A stretch of DNA of 64,000 nucleotides from Apis mellifera. Taxonomy: Eukaryota > Arthropoda > Insecta > Hymenoptera > Apidae. A program made the translations under genes and the position numbers. The notes beneath the pieces are model-generated. The model was not told the origin of the DNA, ran no database searches, and was given only the letters and a program-made list of their open reading frames with translations. The DNA is taken from NCBI RefSeq assembly GCF_003254395.2, contig NC_037652.1, forward strand, positions 3,187,001 to 3,251,000. The letters run 5' to 3'. Positions 61,960 through 64,000 of this stretch are shown here, piece by piece (within the stretch, counting starts at the first letter, position 1; each line of letters starts with the position of its first letter).

Positions 61960-62260
61960 TAAACGGCCCGAATAACAGGAACGGAGTATATGCTCGGGGA
62001 GAGCAGATTGATTCCCATGACGATATGATGGCGGGGAATCACCATACGCGGCCCCCGTATGAATTATTCAAAGCGAAATAATAACGCGTGCACGTGCTGT
62101 AATCGTGTTACAGCGCGACTCAAACATAATTATATCGCCGCTCCGATGAAATATCAACGCGTCAAAGGGGGCCGCTGCTCGTTATTAACCGCGGCTCGCG
62201 ATTATGTCCACTAAATTACGAATTATGCCTGTAATCGTGGCGCATACCTGCTACGTCACA
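61960..62260. promoter_or_regulatory. Complex island before the 62-kb minisatellite
   Basis: The block contains GCGTGCACGTGCTGTAATCG, AAAGGGGGCCGCTGCTCG and repeated TAATCG/TTACGAATTATG words. CpG and complexity are higher than in the flanks. Confidence 0.3.
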
Positions 62261-63598
62261 CGTTCCTTTTTCCACGAGAACGAACTACATTTAATTCCAT
62301 CTCCATTGCAACGATTTTAAATATATTTTTCTATACTTATATGCCTTGGATCATTATTGATATTATGATCAAGATCTGTGAAAAATTTTTCCTCCGAGCG
62401 ATGTCGATTGAGGTTAGATTATCCGTTCGTTTTTTAAATATGGATGACACGTTCCTTTTTCCCCGAAAACTACATTTAATTCCGTCTTCATTGTAACGAT
62501 TTTAAATATATTTTTATATATTTATATATCTTGAATCATTATTGATATTATATCAAGAAGTTTTTTCTCCAAGCGATGTCGTTGGCATTGAGGTTAGATT
62601 ATCCGTTCATTGTTTAAAACGAATATGGATGACACGTTCCTTTTTCCCTCAGAACGAACTACATTTAATTCTATCTCCACTGTAACGATTTTAAATATAT
62701 TTATATAAATTCATATATATCTTGAATCATTATTGATATTATATCAAGAAGATCCGTGAAAATTTTTCCTCCGAGCGATTGAGGTTAGATTATCCGTTCG
62801 TTGTTGAAAACGAATATGGATGACACGTTCCTTTTTCCCCGAGAACTTCATTTAATTCCATCTCCACTGTAACGATTTTAAATATATTTATATCCCTTGG
62901 ATCGTTATTGATATTATAGGGAGAAGATCTGTGAAAACTTTTTCCTTCGAGTGATGTCGTTGGCATCAATTGAGGTTAGGTTATCCGTCCATTGTTTAAA
63001 ACGAATATGGAAGAATGGATGACACGTTTCTTTTTCGAAAACTACATTTAATTCCATCTCCACTGTAACGATTTTAAATATATTTATATATATTTATATG
63101 TCTTGGATCATTATTGATATTATATTAAGAAGTTTTTCCTCCAAGTGATGTCATTGGCATCGATTGAGGTTAGGTTCGTTGTTTAAAACGAATATGGAGG
63201 AGTGGATAACATATTCCTCCCCGAGAACGAACTATATTTAATTCCATCTCCACTGTAAATTTTAAATATATTTTTATATATTTATATCCCTTGGATCATT
63301 ATTGATATTATAGGGAGAAGATCTGTGAAAACTTTTTCCTCCAAGCGGCATCGATTGAGGTTAGGTTATCCGTTCATTGTTTAAAACGAATATGGATGAC
63401 ATATTCCTTTTTCCCCGACAACGAACTACATTTAATTCCACGATTTTAAATATATTTTTATATATTCATATGCTTTGGATCATTATTGATATTACATCAA
63501 GAAGATCTGTAAAAAGTTTTTCGTCCGAGCAATGTCGTTGGCATCGATTGAGGTTAGGTTATCCGTTCGTTATTGAAAACGAATATGGATGAGGCGTT
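62258..63598. repeat. Minisatellite of seven 185-197-bp units with telomere-like words
   Basis: ACACGTTCCTTTTTCC-type anchors lie near 62261, 62450, 62635, 62826, 63023, 63211 and 63402. Units share ACTACATTTAATTCCATCTC, CATTATTGATATTATATCAA and GATTGAGGTTAGGTTATCCG. The last phrase carries a perfect AGGTTAGGTT in four units and AGGTTAGATT in three. Confidence 0.95.
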
Positions 63599-64000
63599 TC
63601 TAACCTAACTTTTACTCGTAGTTGGCAAATTGATTTGTAAGCGTTTAAAATTACTCTTTATCTTTTATTTTTATTTCCTTTGAATCCAGTGTACGAGGAA
63701 TTTGTTAAAATGCGAAACAGGAAGATTGAAGGATGCTCGGGGCAAGCGAAATTCCGCACGATGCTTCTTTATAGATAAGTCGATAAGATTATTAGCAGTT
63801 GTGGAAGGGAGGTCCCTCCTTCGAGCGTCGTCACGCTGAATTTTATTAATTTTCCGCGGATTGGTGGTAATTCGAAACAGGTTCGAGTACAGCAAGTTCG
63901 AAAATGAATTCTTAGAAATTAGGGGAGTTGGAATTTTTCTCAATTCGATAAAATATCATACATCCTCCGGTTAATTCAAATTTGAAGACAAACCCGCTGA

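Larger units (their letters stand above)
42801..64000. other. Upstream flank without recognisable genes
   Basis: No open frame here has a recognisable domain; the longest (184 aa from 53006) is built on (TA)n and (ATC)n microsatellites. Contents: higher-complexity islands near 43600-43745, 46890-47060, 48620-48920, 49200-49330, 52140-52345, 54900-55100, 55560-55700, 56350-56600, 57380-58070, 59560-60010 and 61960-62260; tandem arrays at 51010-51980 and 62258-63598; a direct duplication at 47429/48081; an inverted-repeat element at 58583-58780. The rest (about 43750-44750, 49350-50300, 55750-56300, 56600-57300, 60050-61000) is AT-rich and I see nothing in it. Confidence 0.6.

Overview
The window reads as insect nuclear DNA, most likely from a hymenopteran such as a honey bee (Apis) or a close relative. 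It is strongly AT-rich with short GC/CpG-rich islands, crowded with microsatellites and minisatellites, and shows no recognisable transposase or reverse transcriptase. The decamer AGGTTAGGTT, which is two units of the insect TTAGG telomere repeat, occurs many times. The species call is an inference from composition, motifs and the homeobox protein; no database was consulted.

I can support only one protein-coding gene. It is on the minus strand and is an empty spiracles/E5-type (EMX family) homeobox gene. Coding exon 1 (41508 down to 40605) encodes the N-terminal 301 residues: the EMX-type N-terminal motif, His-, Ala- and Pro-rich stretches, and a YPWL hexapeptide-type motif. Coding exon 2 (20000 down to 19828) encodes homeodomain residues 1-44 and stops at the Q44|V45 junction, which I recall as an intron site in vertebrate EMX genes. 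Both splice junctions join in frame: 1 nt carried from exon 1 plus 173 nt equals 58 codons. The last homeodomain exon (VKVWFQNRR...) was not found and probably lies beyond the left edge. Intron 1 is therefore about 20.6 kb and intron 2 at least 19.8 kb.

Layout: 1-19827 is the visible part of intron 2 (possibly ending in sequence beyond the gene if exon 3 was missed). 19828-20000 is exon 2. 20001-40604 is intron 1. 40605-41508 is coding exon 1. 41509 to about 42800 is the 5' leader and a GC-rich, promoter-like flank. About 42800-64000 is upstream sequence with no recognisable gene. Most other open frames are short, low-complexity, overlapping or opened by GTG, and look like chance frames.

The non-coding DNA is not uniform. 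Seven separate minisatellite-like arrays have units of about 70 to 280 bp (near 0.9, 3.6, 6.2, 20.3, 22.7, 51.0 and 62.3 kb). There are smaller duplications, a 168-nt pure polypurine tract, a 64-nt A run and a 198-bp element bounded by perfect 18-bp inverted repeats. Between these lie islands of higher complexity with homeodomain (TAAT), POU, K50 (TAATCC), YY1-like and CTCF-like words. In a developmental gene with very long introns these are the best enhancer or insulator candidates, but that is inference and needs cross-species alignment. I found no clear evidence of a new multi-gene biological system. The most unusual signals are the tandem array beside exon 2 with a CTCF-like word in each unit, the dispersed telomere-like decamers (one array carries one in most units), and the inverted-repeat element.
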